Assembly (NCBI RefSeq): GCF_001982635.1
Contig: NZ_MKFI01000001.1
Location: forward strand, 1,134,891-1,198,890
Direction of reading: 5' to 3'
From: Bradyrhizobium mercantei
GTDB lineage: Bacteria > Pseudomonadota > Alphaproteobacteria > Rhizobiales > Xanthobacteraceae
DNA length: 64,000 nucleotides
Shown here: one piece after another, positions 32,943 through 41,471 of the stretch
Numbering within the stretch: position 1 is the stretch's first letter
Layout of the letters: each line of letters starts with the position of its first letter
Made by a program: the position numbers and the translations under genes
Notes under the pieces: model-generated
Database searches by the model: none
Told to the model about the DNA's origin: nothing
Seen by the model: the letters and a program-made list of their open reading frames with translations, nothing else

Positions 32943-33524
32943 TCAGCGACGCACGCCGGCCGGCTCGTTGCGATAGGTCCTCTGCACGACATCGCGTTCA
33001 AGCTCGGCGGCTGCCGCGGCGGCCTGATCCGCAGAGGCACGGATGTTGCCGAGGTTCGCCACCGCGGCCGAGGCCATCGCGGCATGAAGGCGCGACATCT
33101 CGAACGGCCGGTGCTCCAGCGTCGACGAGACACGCTCCTGCATCGCGGCAAGGTACAAGTCCCGCGTCTTGGGGTTATCGTCGAGGTTCTTGGCGTAGTT
33201 CTGGGTACGCCCCTGCGCGCCCTCCAGCTTCAGCTTGACGCGCGTGGAGTCCTTGTCCTCGGCGCTGAGCTGGGCGGTATAGCGGAATAATTCCTCGCCC
33301 TTCCTGCGCACGATCCAGACCACTTCGGTATCGCCGTTGTTGCGGACCCCGACGTCGAGCGCCTGGCTCCCGAACACCAGAGGCGGCAGCTCGGCCTTCG
33401 CGAGCTGCTGGCGTGCCTGCGCTATCGGCACGCGATAAACAAAGCCGTCGCCGGGCGACAGGGTGAAGTACAAATAGACCACCACGCAGGCCACGAGAAA
33501 TACACCGAACGAAAAAGGCTTCAT
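32943..33524 (-). CDS. Membrane-anchored hypothetical protein (193 aa)
   Basis: A 193-residue protein with an N-terminal hydrophobic segment (residues 4-23) that is a signal anchor without cleavage site, then a periplasmic domain. The domain begins VYRVPIAQARQQLAKAELPPLVFG and carries a strand-rich centre (TEVVWIVRRKGEELFRYTAQL) and a helical C-terminal third. No catalytic motif is recognised. The ATG at 33524 is taken since it precedes the hydrophobic segment directly; an ATG two codons upstream is equally possible. It is monocistronic, after the DUF429 gene in the same direction. Confidence 0.6.
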   Translation of the reverse strand: MKPFSFGVFLVACVVVYLYFTLSPGDGFVYRVPIAQARQQLAKAELPPLVFGSQALDVGVRNNGDTEVVWIVRRKGEELFRYTAQLSAEDKDSTRVKLKLEGAQGRTQNYAKNLDDNPKTRDLYLAAMQERVSSTLEHRPFEMSRLHAAMASAAVANLGNIRASADQAAAAAAELERDVVQRTYRNEPAGVRR

Positions 33525-33704
33525 CGACAATCTCCCTCACGATGCGGCGCAGGGTCGGCGACAAACCTTAAGGGTCCTTGGCGGAAATCGGTTGCTTTCT
33601 TCGCGCACCACAACCAGGCGCGCGGCAGAACGTCGCAGTCGCCGGGTCGTGGTTAATGCAAGCGATACAGGCCGGGGCGCCGGGCGTGACGTTGTCACAC
33701 TGGA

Positions 33705-34379
33705 TTAGAACCAGATCCGCATCGGCACACCGCACGCGTCGCGTGGTGACGTCCGATCGGGAACGCAGCCGTGAGGTTCGTGCGCGGCAAGTGCCACGGC
33801 GCAGGCATCGAGCACGTCGTCGCGCTTCGCGCCGGTGCCGATCCGCGCCTCGGTGAGCCAGCGATCGATCTCGCAAAAGCCCGAGCGCCTGAGCAGCCTG
33901 CATCGGAGCGCATCGCCCTCCTCCGATTTCTTGCGCGGCAGCGGCGTGCCGCCGTTCAGCCGCAGGAACACCAGTTCGGGATGCACCTCGCGAATATCGC
34001 GCGCAGCGTTGGCGCGGGCGAACGCGTCGACCTCCATGATCTTGGTGCCGAGGTGCCAGAGCTGCCGCGAGACGCGGGTCTGGCCGCGGCGCTGCGCTTC
34101 CTCGTTCGCCTGATCGGGATCGCCAAACTCCTGCCACAGCCAGCGCCGCGCGCCGGTGAAGACACGCGAGGTGTGCGGACGCAGCCGCTCGCGGGCCAGA
34201 CGATCGCAATCGCGCTCGCCGTCATCGGTCATGCCGATCGGAATATCGATCCCGGCACGATCGAACGGACGCGACAGCGCGTCCGCAATGTCGCTGTGAA
34301 AGGAAATCGTACGCCGGTCGCCGTCGATGGTGACGGCGACCCAGCCCTTGGAGAATCCGTCGAGGCCTGTCGCCCTCAA
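33705..34379 (-). CDS. DUF429 protein (RNase H-like fold)
   Basis: A 224-residue protein of the DUF429 family. It has an N-terminal [15 protein letters not shown] strand-loop, an internal [20 protein letters not shown] segment, then EVHPELVF and [15 protein letters not shown]. The arrangement resembles RNase H-like folds with acidic residues in GLDGF, DIPIGM and [10 protein letters not shown]. The TTG start at 34379 overlaps the stop of the fumarase gene, indicating translational coupling. Whether it acts on RNA, DNA or something else is unknown. Confidence 0.8.
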   Translation of the reverse strand: MRATGLDGFSKGWVAVTIDGDRRTISFHSDIADALSRPFDRAGIDIPIGMTDDGERDCDRLARERLRPHTSRVFTGARRWLWQEFGDPDQANEEAQRRGQTRVSRQLWHLGTKIMEVDAFARANAARDIREVHPELVFLRLNGGTPLPRKKSEEGDALRCRLLRRSGFCEIDRWLTEARIGTGAKRDDVLDACAVALAAHEPHGCVPDRTSPRDACGVPMRIWF

Positions 34380-36031
34380 CCCAGATTCAATTCCTTGAAG
34401 AAGTCGTTGCCCTTGTCATCGATGATGATGAAGGCCGGGAAGTCGACCACCTCGATGCGCCAGATCGCTTCCATGCCGAGCTCGGGATACTCGACCACCT
34501 CGACCTTCTTGATGCAGTGCTCGGCGAGGTTCGCCGCAGCACCACCGATCGAGCCGAGATAGAAGCCGCCATGCTTCTTGCAGGCCTCGCGCACCGCGAC
34601 CGCGCGGTTGCCCTTGGCGACCATCACCATCGAGCCGCCGGCGGCCTGGAACTGGTCGACGAAGGAATCCATGCGGCCTGCGGTGGTCGGGCCGAACGCG
34701 CCGGAGGCGTAGCCGTCGGGTGTCTTGGCGGGACCGGCGTAGTACACCGGGTGGTTCTTGAAATAATCCGGCAGCGGCTCGCCCTTCTCCAGCCGCTCGC
34801 GCAGCTTGGCGTGCGCGGAGTCGCGCGCGACGATCATGGTGCCGGTCATCGAGACGCGGGTCTTGATCGGGTATTGCGACATCGTCGCGAGGATTTCCTT
34901 CATCGGCTTGTTGAGGTCGATCTTGACAACCTCGCCACCGAGCGACTGCTCGACCGCGGGCAGGTACTGCGCCGGATTGTGCTCGAGCTCCTCGAGATAG
35001 ACGCCGTCCTTGGTGATCTTGCCGAGCACCTGGCGATCGGCCGAGCAGGACACGCCGAGCCCGATCGGCAGCGAGGCGCCATGGCGCGGCATGCGGATCA
35101 CGCGGACGTCGTGGCAGAAATACTTGCCGCCGAACTGCGCGCCCACACCGAGCGACTGCGTCATCTTGAGGATTTCCTGCTCCATCTCGAGATCGCGGAA
35201 CGCATTGCCGTCAGGCGAGCCGTGGGTCGGCAGCGCATCGAGATAGCGCGCTGAGGCGAGCTTCACGGTCTTCATGCAGAGCTCGGCCGAGGTGCCGCCG
35301 ATCACGATCGCGAGGTGATACGGCGGGCACGCCGCGGTGCCGAGCGTCAGCACCTTCTCCTTCAGGAACGCCAGCAACCGGTCCTTGGTCAGCACCGAGG
35401 GCGTTGCCTGGAACAGGAAGCTCTTGTTGGCACTTCCACCGCCCTTGGCCATGAACATGAACTTGTAGGCGTCGTCGCCCTCGGCGTAGATCTCGCACTG
35501 CGCCGGCATGTTGTTGGCGGTGTTCTTCTCCTCATACATCGACAGCGGCGCCACCTGCGAGTAGCGCAGATTGCGGCGCAGATAGGCGTCGCGCGCGCCT
35601 TCGGAGAGCGCGGCCTCGTCGTCGCCGTCGGTGATGACGTTGCAGCCCTTCTTGCCCATGATGATCGCGGTGCCGGTGTCCTGGCACATCGGCAGCACGC
35701 CGCCGGCGGCGATGTTGGCGTTCTTCAGGAAGTCGAAGGCGACGAACTTGTCGTTGTCGCTGGCTTCCTTGTCCTCGAGGATCGAGCGCAGCTGCTTCAG
35801 ATGCCCCGGCCGCAGATAGTGGTTGATGTCGCCGAAGGCGGCTTCGGAGAGCGCCCGAAGCGCCTCGCGCGACACCACCAGCATGTCCTTGCCCAGCACC
35901 TTCTCGACCCGGACGCCCTCGCTCGTCACCTTCTTGTAGGGCGTGGTGTCGGCACCCAACGGGAACAAGGGCGTGTGCTTGTAGGGCGGAACGGGCTTCT
36001 GCTGGTCGGGAAAGGCTGAGGGGGCGTTCAT
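34376..36031 (-). CDS. fumA: Class I (iron-sulfur) fumarate hydratase
   Basis: A 551-residue class I fumarase, which hydrates fumarate to malate in the TCA cycle using a [4Fe-4S] cluster. The three cluster cysteines are visible with the family's spacing: Cys116 ([11 protein letters not shown]), Cys235 ([10 protein letters not shown]) and Cys328 (GVSCSADRQ). The two-domain architecture of dimeric class I enzymes is complete, with [22 protein letters not shown] near residue 455. The ATG at 36031 is preferred over 36082 because the upstream residues look unrelated. The DUF429 gene overlaps its stop codon, so the two form one transcript. Confidence 0.95.
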   Translation of the reverse strand: MNAPSAFPDQQKPVPPYKHTPLFPLGADTTPYKKVTSEGVRVEKVLGKDMLVVSREALRALSEAAFGDINHYLRPGHLKQLRSILEDKEASDNDKFVAFDFLKNANIAAGGVLPMCQDTGTAIIMGKKGCNVITDGDDEAALSEGARDAYLRRNLRYSQVAPLSMYEEKNTANNMPAQCEIYAEGDDAYKFMFMAKGGGSANKSFLFQATPSVLTKDRLLAFLKEKVLTLGTAACPPYHLAIVIGGTSAELCMKTVKLASARYLDALPTHGSPDGNAFRDLEMEQEILKMTQSLGVGAQFGGKYFCHDVRVIRMPRHGASLPIGLGVSCSADRQVLGKITKDGVYLEELEHNPAQYLPAVEQSLGGEVVKIDLNKPMKEILATMSQYPIKTRVSMTGTMIVARDSAHAKLRERLEKGEPLPDYFKNHPVYYAGPAKTPDGYASGAFGPTTAGRMDSFVDQFQAAGGSMVMVAKGNRAVAVREACKKHGGFYLGSIGGAAANLAEHCIKKVEVVEYPELGMEAIWRIEVVDFPAFIIIDDKGNDFFKELNLG

Positions 36032-36250
36032 GAGCTGCTCGTCGGTTTCGAAAGGCCGGTCCGGCCGCGAGGCCGCCGGCAATGTAGAGCCGTTCTAAGC
36101 CTTTTTCGGACAAAGGAAAGGGAAGCCGGCCGCCTTCCAGCCATGCGCCGGACCGGCAATCCACGTGCTAGGTTTCATCCCGCCGTAATCTCGGGTGCCA
36201 CAACGCCGAGCAGCTCGGAAAACCGCCAAGGAAGCCATCAGGAGCCCTTC

Positions 36251-36568
36251 ATGAAATCAGCGCTTTTCATCCCGTTTACGGCGCTGGCCTTGTTGATCGC
36301 GCTCCCGAGTGGCGCCGATGCGGCTCGTCTCGGCAGGCCGTGCGGCGGCCTTGGCGGCCTGCAATGCAGCCGCGGCGGCCAGTTCTGCCAGTTCAAACAA
36401 GGGCAATGCGGCCGCGCCGATCAGACCGGCACCTGCGCGTTCCAGCCGACAATCTGCAACAAGATCTTCAAGCCGGTGTGCGGCTGCGACGGCAAGACCT
36501 ACGGCAACGACTGCGAGCGCCGCGCCGCCGGCGCCTCCAAGGCGCAGGACGGAAAGTGCGCATCCTGA
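36251..36568 (+). CDS. Exported Kazal-type serine-protease-inhibitor-like protein
   Basis: A 105-residue exported protein with a signal peptide (1-24, ending ADA). The mature part contains a Cys-rich region GRPCGGLGGLQCSRGGQFC, and then a Kazal-like domain with ICNKIFKPVCGCDGKTYGNDC, including the Kazal VCGxDGxTYxNxC signature. Eight to ten cysteines would form several disulfides. Kazal domains inhibit serine proteases; many alphaproteobacteria encode such secreted forms with unproven targets. AGGAG precedes the ATG at 36251. The gene stands alone. Confidence 0.8.
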   Translation: MKSALFIPFTALALLIALPSGADAARLGRPCGGLGGLQCSRGGQFCQFKQGQCGRADQTGTCAFQPTICNKIFKPVCGCDGKTYGNDCERRAAGASKAQDGKCAS

Positions 36569-36643
36569 CGGGCGGGCGATATTGACGCGCTGCGCGGGAG
36601 CCTGCATGTAGCTTCGCGTATTTTCATACCGCGGGGGTATTTC

Positions 36644-37135
36644 GTGACAGCACCGTTGCGCCGACGTTTGCCTTTCGGCATCCGCTCCACTCTGCCGGCT
36701 GCGCTGATCGCGCTGGCGACCGCCTTGACGGCCGCGCCCGCTCATGCCGATCCCTGCGTGGACATCGCCAAGCAGCTCGCCGGCCAGATCGACGGGCTGA
36801 AGGTCAACTTCAGCGCCGCCAACATCACATACCTCACACATCCGGCCGCGAAGGAATTGTCGCTCGGCTGCCGCGGCAAGGACTATTCGATCGAGCTCTA
36901 TGCCAAGACCGATCGCAAGATGAAGCCGGAGTTCTTCAACCTGGTCGGCTCCGCCACGGCATTGATCTTCACCGTGCCGAAGGACGACGCCGTGACCGGC
37001 ACCTCGCGCTGCCTGAAGCGCATGGGCATCCTGCGCGGCAACACCATCACGATGCGCTATCGCCGCCTCAATCTGGAATGCACGCGCAACAGGACCGACG
37101 CCTCAATCACGGTTCGTCGCGGCAACAACGAGTGA
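36644..37135 (+). CDS. Exported hypothetical protein (163 aa)
   Basis: A 163-residue protein with a signal peptide of about 35 residues (RSTLPAALIALATALTAAPAHA). The mature domain is small and strand-rich, and its cysteines include DPCVD, LGCRG, SRCLK and LECTR. Segments include KELSLGCRGKDYSIELYAK and FFNLVGSATALIFTVPKDDA. A GTG start at 36644 is used with a GGGGG upstream site. No catalytic motif and no named family is recognised. It follows the Kazal-like gene in the same direction but 75 bp later. Confidence 0.6.
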   Translation: MTAPLRRRLPFGIRSTLPAALIALATALTAAPAHADPCVDIAKQLAGQIDGLKVNFSAANITYLTHPAAKELSLGCRGKDYSIELYAKTDRKMKPEFFNLVGSATALIFTVPKDDAVTGTSRCLKRMGILRGNTITMRYRRLNLECTRNRTDASITVRRGNNE

Positions 37136-37139
37136 GCCG

Positions 37140-37583
37140 TCAAGCTTCCGCGGTGACCCGCCCGATCGCGTCGACGATCTTGCCCCATCCCGGGCTCATC
37201 ATGTCGAATGCAAAGCGGTTGCCCGGGAATACGAAGCCGTCATGCACCATGCGGACGAGCGTGCCGCCCTCGACCGGCGTCAGCGTCCAGGTGACAACGG
37301 AATCGAGCTTGGAGCCGTAGTCCGGATTGGTGTCGGCTCCGCCCTTCCAAGAGTAGCGCAGCAAACGCGGCGGATCGCAATCCAGCACCTGACAGTGCAC
37401 GACGCCGTCCCAATCGCCCATCGGCTTGGTGCGAAAATTGAACCGATGGCCGACGGCGGCAACGAAATCGTTCGGCATCAGCCATTTCATCAGCAAGTCG
37501 CTCGTGGTCAGCGTCCGCCAGATCCTGTCGGCGGCATAGGGCAGCACCTTCTCGACCGTGATCGCGTGCGTCTCACCCATCAC
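37140..37583 (-). CDS. SRPBCC/AHSA1-type START-like protein
   Basis: A 147-residue START-like fold protein of the AHSA1 group. It begins with ETHAITVEKVLPYAADRIWRTLTT, which is the family pattern, and has LLMKWLMPNDFVAAVGHRFNF, LDCDPPRLLRYSW and GTLVRMVHDGF. Such proteins bind hydrophobic ligands or act on stress responses. In many bacteria they are paired with an ArsR regulator, as here: the start overlaps the ArsR stop in an ATGA. The pair is likely autoregulated by the ArsR protein. Confidence 0.85.
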   Translation of the reverse strand: MMGETHAITVEKVLPYAADRIWRTLTTSDLLMKWLMPNDFVAAVGHRFNFRTKPMGDWDGVVHCQVLDCDPPRLLRYSWKGGADTNPDYGSKLDSVVTWTLTPVEGGTLVRMVHDGFVFPGNRFAFDMMSPGWGKIVDAIGRVTAEA

Positions 37584-37906
37584 TCACTCTCCTTCAACAA
37601 TTTCTCGAGATTGGCGAAGCGCTCGGCCCAGAACGTCTCGTAGTGGCCGAGCCAGTCGATCAGCGGGCCGAGCCCCTTCGGCGCGACGCGGTAGTGGATG
37701 TGCCGGCCCTCGCGCCGCTCGGCGACGAGCCCGGCATCGCGCAGCGCGCGCAGATGCTGCGACACCGCCGGCTGCGACACCTTCGAGCCCTGCACCAGCC
37801 CGGTTGCGGCGATCTCGCCTTCGCGGATGATCCGCTCGAACACCGCGCGCCGCGTCGGGTCTGCGAGGGTCTTGAGCACATTGGTCAGCTGCATGGCGGC
37901 GGTCAT
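37580..37906 (-). CDS. ArsR-family regulator paired with an SRPBCC protein
   Basis: A 108-residue winged-helix regulator. It has LTNVLKTLADPTRRAVFERI, then SKVSQPAVSQHLRALRDAGLV, then RREGRHIHYRVA, which is the ArsR HTH and wing. There are no ArsR-type metal-binding cysteines (no CVC), so it probably senses something other than thiophilic metals. The partner gene is an SRPBCC protein with overlapping start. A TATAAG-N6-CTTATA palindrome at 37915-37932 lies 8 bp upstream of the start and fits an autoregulatory operator. Confidence 0.9.
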   Translation of the reverse strand: MTAAMQLTNVLKTLADPTRRAVFERIIREGEIAATGLVQGSKVSQPAVSQHLRALRDAGLVAERREGRHIHYRVAPKGLGPLIDWLGHYETFWAERFANLEKLLKESE

Positions 37907-37914
37907 GACAATAT

Positions 37915-37932
37915 ATAAGCAATTACTTATAC
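37915..37932. promoter_or_regulatory. Candidate ArsR operator
   Basis: TATAAG (37915-37920), CAATTA, CTTATA (37927-37932): an 18-bp inverted repeat just upstream of the ArsR gene start at 37906. Its size and AT-rich arms are typical of ArsR-family sites. Confidence 0.6.
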
Positions 37933-38061
37933 GATTGTCAATGCAGATGCGATGCGGCCGCGACGCAGGAACACCTCACCCGCTCCGAAAGTTGATGATC
38001 GCGGCCGCATGCTTGCTGGAAAAACAGTGCGATAATCCCCGTCGGAATCACGGAGCCGCCC

Positions 38062-38736
38062 ATGATCGCAAAGCTCCTTCTGCAAAACACCTTCTTCGTC
38101 CTCGCCATGGCCGCGCTGCTGTTTGCCTTCGCCGGCACGCTGCACTGGCCCGGCGCGTGGGCCTATCTGATCGCCTCGGCGCTGATCGGCCCGGCCTGCG
38201 GACTGTGGCTCGCCAAGGTCGATCCCGGCCTCTTGGCCGAGCGCATGCGTCTCACCGCGCGCGAGGGCCAGCCGCCCGAAGACAAGCGCTTCATGCTGGT
38301 GTTCCTGGTCATTGCCGTGCTGTGGTTCGTCGCGATGGGCCTCGATCGCCGCTTCGGCGGTGCCAACGCGGGCGTGGCGCTGATCGTGCTCGGCCTTGTG
38401 CTGTATCTGGTCTCGACCGTGCTGATCCTGTGGGTGTTCCGCACCAATTCGTTCGCGGCGCCCGTTGTGAAGGTGCAGACCGAGCGCGATCATCACGTGA
38501 TCTCGAGTGGTCCCTACGCGCTGGTGCGCCATCCGATGTATTCGAGCGTGATGCTGTTCTTCATCGCCGTGCCGCTGATGCTCGGCTCCTGGTGGGGCCT
38601 TGCCTTCGTGCCGGTGTTCTTTGCGATGTTTGCGTTCCGCACCGGGATCGAGGAGCGCACGCTGGTGGCGGGATTGTCAGGCTATGCCGATTATGCCGCG
38701 CGGGTGCGCTATCGCCTCGTGCCGGGATTGTGGTGA
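38062..38736 (+). CDS. Isoprenylcysteine-carboxylmethyltransferase-like membrane methyltransferase
   Basis: A 224-residue membrane protein with five to six predicted helices. The C-terminal signature GPYALVRHPMYSS, then EERTLVAGLSGYADYAARVRYRLVPGLW, is that of the ICMT/PEMT methyltransferase fold, which binds AdoMet in the membrane. Bacterial members methylate lipids or small hydrophobic molecules. A GFA-family gene starts 9 bp after the stop, so the two are likely cotranscribed. Substrate unknown. Confidence 0.85.
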   Translation: MIAKLLLQNTFFVLAMAALLFAFAGTLHWPGAWAYLIASALIGPACGLWLAKVDPGLLAERMRLTAREGQPPEDKRFMLVFLVIAVLWFVAMGLDRRFGGANAGVALIVLGLVLYLVSTVLILWVFRTNSFAAPVVKVQTERDHHVISSGPYALVRHPMYSSVMLFFIAVPLMLGSWWGLAFVPVFFAMFAFRTGIEERTLVAGLSGYADYAARVRYRLVPGLW

Positions 38737-38745
38737 GGAACCATC

Positions 38746-39105
38746 ATGGCTGAGAGCAAGACCTATACCGGCGGCTGCCATTGCGGCCAGGTCCGCTTCG
38801 AATGCACCACCGACATGGCGATGGTGACGGCCTGCAACTGTTCGATCTGCACCAAGAAGGGCCTGCACTTCGTGTTCATGCCGCCAATGAGCTTCCAGCT
38901 TCGCGCCGGCGCCGAGAACCTGAGGGAATATCTGTTCAACCGCCATGCGATCCGCCACCAGCTCTGCGTCGACTGCGGCGTCGACGTATTCGCACGCGGC
39001 AAGAAGCCCGACGGCACCGACATCGTGGCGCTCAATGTCAGCTGCATCGACGGCATCGATCTATCGAAGATCACGATGACGCCGGTGGACGGGAAGAGCC
39101 GGTAG
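38746..39105 (+). CDS. GFA-family zinc protein
   Basis: A 119-residue protein of the glutathione-dependent formaldehyde-activating (GFA) family. The zinc-binding cysteines are in place: Cys11 and Cys13 (GGCHCGQVRF), Cys30, Cys32 and Cys35 (ACNCSIC), and Cys74 and Cys77 (LCVDCGVD). It is cytoplasmic, with the start 9 bp after the ICMT-like gene. GFA-like proteins mostly have uncertain substrates, so glutathione or formaldehyde chemistry is not assured. The rightward transcript then meets the palindromic repeat at 39117-39195. Confidence 0.9.
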   Translation: MAESKTYTGGCHCGQVRFECTTDMAMVTACNCSICTKKGLHFVFMPPMSFQLRAGAENLREYLFNRHAIRHQLCVDCGVDVFARGKKPDGTDIVALNVSCIDGIDLSKITMTPVDGKSR

Positions 39106-39116
39106 CGCTCTCCCTT

Positions 39117-39195
39117 CGTCATGCCCGGGCTTGCCCCGGGCATCCATCATCTGGAGTCAAAGACATGGATGGCCGGGTCGAGCCCGGCCATGACG
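39117..39195. repeat. Palindromic interspersed repeat (CGTCATGCCCGG type)
   Basis: The ends CGTCATGCCCGG and CCGGCCATGACG pair, with a CCCGGGC/GCCCGGG interior. It is the same family as the element at 31053-31207, and lies between two convergent genes, where it may also act as a transcript end. Confidence 0.8.
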
Positions 39196-39220
39196 AGGCA
39201 ACGAGCCCGAGCACCGGCGC

Positions 39221-39928
39221 CTACAAATCCAGCGCCTTGTAGCGCCGGAAGATCCCCTCCTCGTTGAACGGAATCCGCCGTTCGCTTGCCAGATACGCCT
39301 TGATGTTCGGCCGCTCGGCGATGCGATCGCGCAGCGCGATCAGGCGGGGCACCTTCTTCTCGAACGCGGCCATGCGCTTCGGAAAGGCGTAGCGCAGGCC
39401 TTCCACGATCTGGAACAGCGACAGGTCGACGTAGGTTAGCCTGCGTCCAGTGACGAAGGTGCCGCCATTCGCCGCGACCAGATCCTCGAAATAGCCGAGA
39501 TATTTCGGCACCCGCGACGCCCAGAACTCCTCGGTGCGCTTCTTCGCCGGTGCCTTCTGGTCCTCGTAATACAGCGACGGGCCGAGCGGATGATGGGTGT
39601 CGTGAATCTCCAGCACGAAATCCGCGATCGTTAGCTGAAGCTGGTGCACCCAGAGCTTTCCAGCCTCCGCCTTCGGCGCCAGGCCGTGGCGGGCGCCGAG
39701 ATAGAGCAGGATGTTGGCGGTCTGCCCGATCACGAGACTGCCGGCCTTGAGGAACGGCGGCGCAAATGGCGGCGTGCCCTTGTGCGCGTCCATCATCTTC
39801 ATCATGGCGCCGGTGCCGCCCTTGCCGCGCGCAACGTCCGTGTATCCAGCGCCGGCATCCTCGAGCGCGAGGCGGACATATTCGCCGCGGCCCTGGATCA
39901 TTGGCCAGTAGTAAAGCTGATAGTGCAT
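39221..39928 (-). CDS. Glutathione S-transferase
   Basis: A 235-residue GST. The N-terminal thioredoxin-like half starts YQLYYWPMIQGRGEYVRLALEDAG (residues 3-26) with Tyr7 or nearby residues at the catalytic position. It is followed by LKAGSLVIGQTANILLYLG, with the cis-Pro region replaced by SLVIGQT. The C-terminal helical half contains FVTGRRLTYVDLSLFQIVEGL. The ATG at 39928 begins directly with the first strand; upstream in-frame codons look non-coding. It conjugates glutathione or isomerises unknown electrophiles in the cytoplasm. Confidence 0.85.
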   Translation of the reverse strand: MHYQLYYWPMIQGRGEYVRLALEDAGAGYTDVARGKGGTGAMMKMMDAHKGTPPFAPPFLKAGSLVIGQTANILLYLGARHGLAPKAEAGKLWVHQLQLTIADFVLEIHDTHHPLGPSLYYEDQKAPAKKRTEEFWASRVPKYLGYFEDLVAANGGTFVTGRRLTYVDLSLFQIVEGLRYAFPKRMAAFEKKVPRLIALRDRIAERPNIKAYLASERRIPFNEEGIFRRYKALDL

Positions 39929-40082
39929 GCACTTACCTCCGAAAACTCCGCAAGCGTCGTCGCTCTTCACCGCGATCGTAGCCGCGCCGCGGTCAGATCG
40001 TCCATCGCGCACCGGCCGCCTGTCCGAACCGCGCAGGGACTGCTAAGGTTCCAGCGTCGAATCTTCGATGAAGGATCATCTT

Positions 40083-40490
40083 ATGGCGGAAAATAAGAAG
40101 AAGCGGGGCGCACAGGATCGCGCCCTGATCGCGTTGAGCGAGTCCTACGAAGTTGCGTACTGGTCCAAGAAGTTCAAGGTCACGCCGGCGAAGCTGAAAG
40201 CCGCCGTCAAGAAGGTCGGGCATTCCGCCAAGAAGGTGGAAGCCTATTTCAAGGAGCAGCGGCACAAGGCCGCCGACCGCGCACGGATCGCGATCAGCCA
40301 ACCCTACGAAGTCCGTTACTGGTCGACAAAGTTCAAGGTGACGCCTGCCCGGCTCAAGACGGCGGTCGCCGCCGTCGGACATTCCTCGAAGAAGGTCGAG
40401 GCCTATTTCGCGGCCAAGAAGAAGGCCGCGAAGAAAAAGAAGACGGGCAAGAAGGCGGTCGAGAAGACCGTCAAGCGCAAGAAGAGCTAA
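40083..40490 (+). CDS. Tandem DUF3606 protein with lysine-rich tail
   Basis: A 135-residue, very basic protein with two tandem DUF3606 repeats. Repeat 1 has SESYEVAYWSKKFKVTPAKL and VGHSAKKVEAYF. Repeat 2 has SQPYEVRYWSTKFKVTPARL and VGHSSKKVEAYF. After the second repeat the chain is a Lys/Ala/Thr-rich tail of about 25 residues, like bacterial histone H1 tails. The start at 40083 has AAGGA 8 nt upstream; the ATG at 40068 is in frame but its codons overlap that site. DUF3606 proteins are small and usually single-domain. The tail suggests nucleic-acid binding, which is inference. Confidence 0.8.
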   Translation: MAENKKKRGAQDRALIALSESYEVAYWSKKFKVTPAKLKAAVKKVGHSAKKVEAYFKEQRHKAADRARIAISQPYEVRYWSTKFKVTPARLKTAVAAVGHSSKKVEAYFAAKKKAAKKKKTGKKAVEKTVKRKKS

Positions 40491-40502
40491 GCGCGCGCCC
40501 CC

Positions 40503-40619
40503 CGTCATTGCGAGCGGAGCGAAGCAATCCATTTTTCCGCATATGCGGCGCGATGGATTGCTTCGTCGCTTAAGCGCAAAATTGCTTTGCAATTTTGTCG
40601 TGAGCTCCTCGCAATGACG
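40503..40619. repeat. Palindromic interspersed repeat (CGTCATTGCGAGCGG type)
   Basis: The ends CGTCATTGCGAG and CTCGCAATGACG pair. The interior has GAAGCAATCC and its complement GGATTGCTTC around an AT-rich loop. This is a widespread repeat type in the group and may act as a terminator between the two genes facing each other here. Confidence 0.8.
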
Positions 40620-40646
40620 AGGCAGATGCGTGCTCCGCGCTCCCCC

Positions 40647-41321
40647 TCAGTTCGCCGCGAAGCAATACAGCAAGCCGTCGCCGCCGGTGCTCTTCAGATC
40701 GGCCTGCGAGCAGCCGCCATCCGGGCCGCGCGAGGGATGCGACATGTTCCAGGATTTTGACGGCTCGTCGTCGCGCAGGCCCTTGCGGTCGAAATGCCCG
40801 ACCATGGCGGCGCCCTGCGTGCTGCTCGTCCAGTTCTTGCACGTGCGGTCCTCACCGGCCGCAAACGCCGTCCCGTCCGCCTGCGATCCCGTCAGGATGT
40901 CGTGACGGTTCGGCGTGTCGCCGGCACCGTTGACGACCTCGCCCTTCTCGGACAGAGCGGTCTGCTTGGTGAGATTGTTGCCGGCGCTGTGCAGATCGGC
41001 GACGTCCTTGGCGACCACGACGCCCTTCACGTTCTTCCACGGCCCGTTGCCGATCCGATCGCGCGCATTCACCGCGGGCTTGCCGTCGGCCGCCTGGGTC
41101 GAGAGATAGGCACGCCACGTCTTCGGCGCGCCGAAGCCCGCGGCCTGCGCCAGGGTCTGGCAATGATTGTCGGCGCCGGCGAGCCCGCCGAGATTGCCGC
41201 CATTGCCGATGCCGTTGCTGGTCACGAAGAAGCTGGTGTCGGCGGTCTGCGCCGCAGCGGGCGCGGTCATCACCACGAATGCAAGACAGGCGGGAACCGC
41301 GAACTGCGCAACGATCTTCAT
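40647..41321 (-). CDS. Exported lectin-like/endostatin-like protein (224 aa)
   Basis: A 224-residue exported protein with a signal peptide (1-24, ending AAA/Q). The mature domain has FFVTSNGIGNGGNLGGLAGAD, HCQTLAQAAGFG, KTWRAYLSTQA and ARDRIGNGPWKN. The pattern is that of endostatin-like or C-type-lectin-like folds found in bacterial surface proteins (my family label is tentative). Four conserved Cys are in DNHCQT, DRTCKNW, GGCSQA and LYCFA. Start at 41321 with a GAGGATGAG site. Probably periplasmic or surface; the ligand is unknown. Confidence 0.7.
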   Translation of the reverse strand: MKIVAQFAVPACLAFVVMTAPAAAQTADTSFFVTSNGIGNGGNLGGLAGADNHCQTLAQAAGFGAPKTWRAYLSTQAADGKPAVNARDRIGNGPWKNVKGVVVAKDVADLHSAGNNLTKQTALSEKGEVVNGAGDTPNRHDILTGSQADGTAFAAGEDRTCKNWTSSTQGAAMVGHFDRKGLRDDEPSKSWNMSHPSRGPDGGCSQADLKSTGGDGLLYCFAAN

Positions 41322-41417
41322 CTCATCCTCCCGATGGTTGTTATGGTCCGCTGACATCAACCCGCGGCGTGTCCGGATATTCCGGCGCGACGCCGTGCCA
41401 ATGCAGCGCGCAAAACA

Positions 41418-41447
41418 AAGGCGCCGCGGACCAGGCCGCGGCGCCTT
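41418..41447 (-). terminator. Rho-independent terminator after the Tim44-like gene
   Basis: AAGGCGCCGCGG (41418-41429) and CCGCGGCGCCTT (41436-41447) form a 12-bp stem with a 6-nt loop, followed on the minus strand by a T-rich TGTTTTG run. It lies just after the stop of the gene at 41472-42434. Confidence 0.85.
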
Positions 41448-41471
41448 GTAACACTCATATCAGGCAATCGA

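Noticed and set aside
33540..33704. A short reading frame between the DUF429 gene and the membrane-anchored protein gene
   Set aside because: It has no ribosome site and the translation is a Cys/Arg-rich mixture without a plausible fold.
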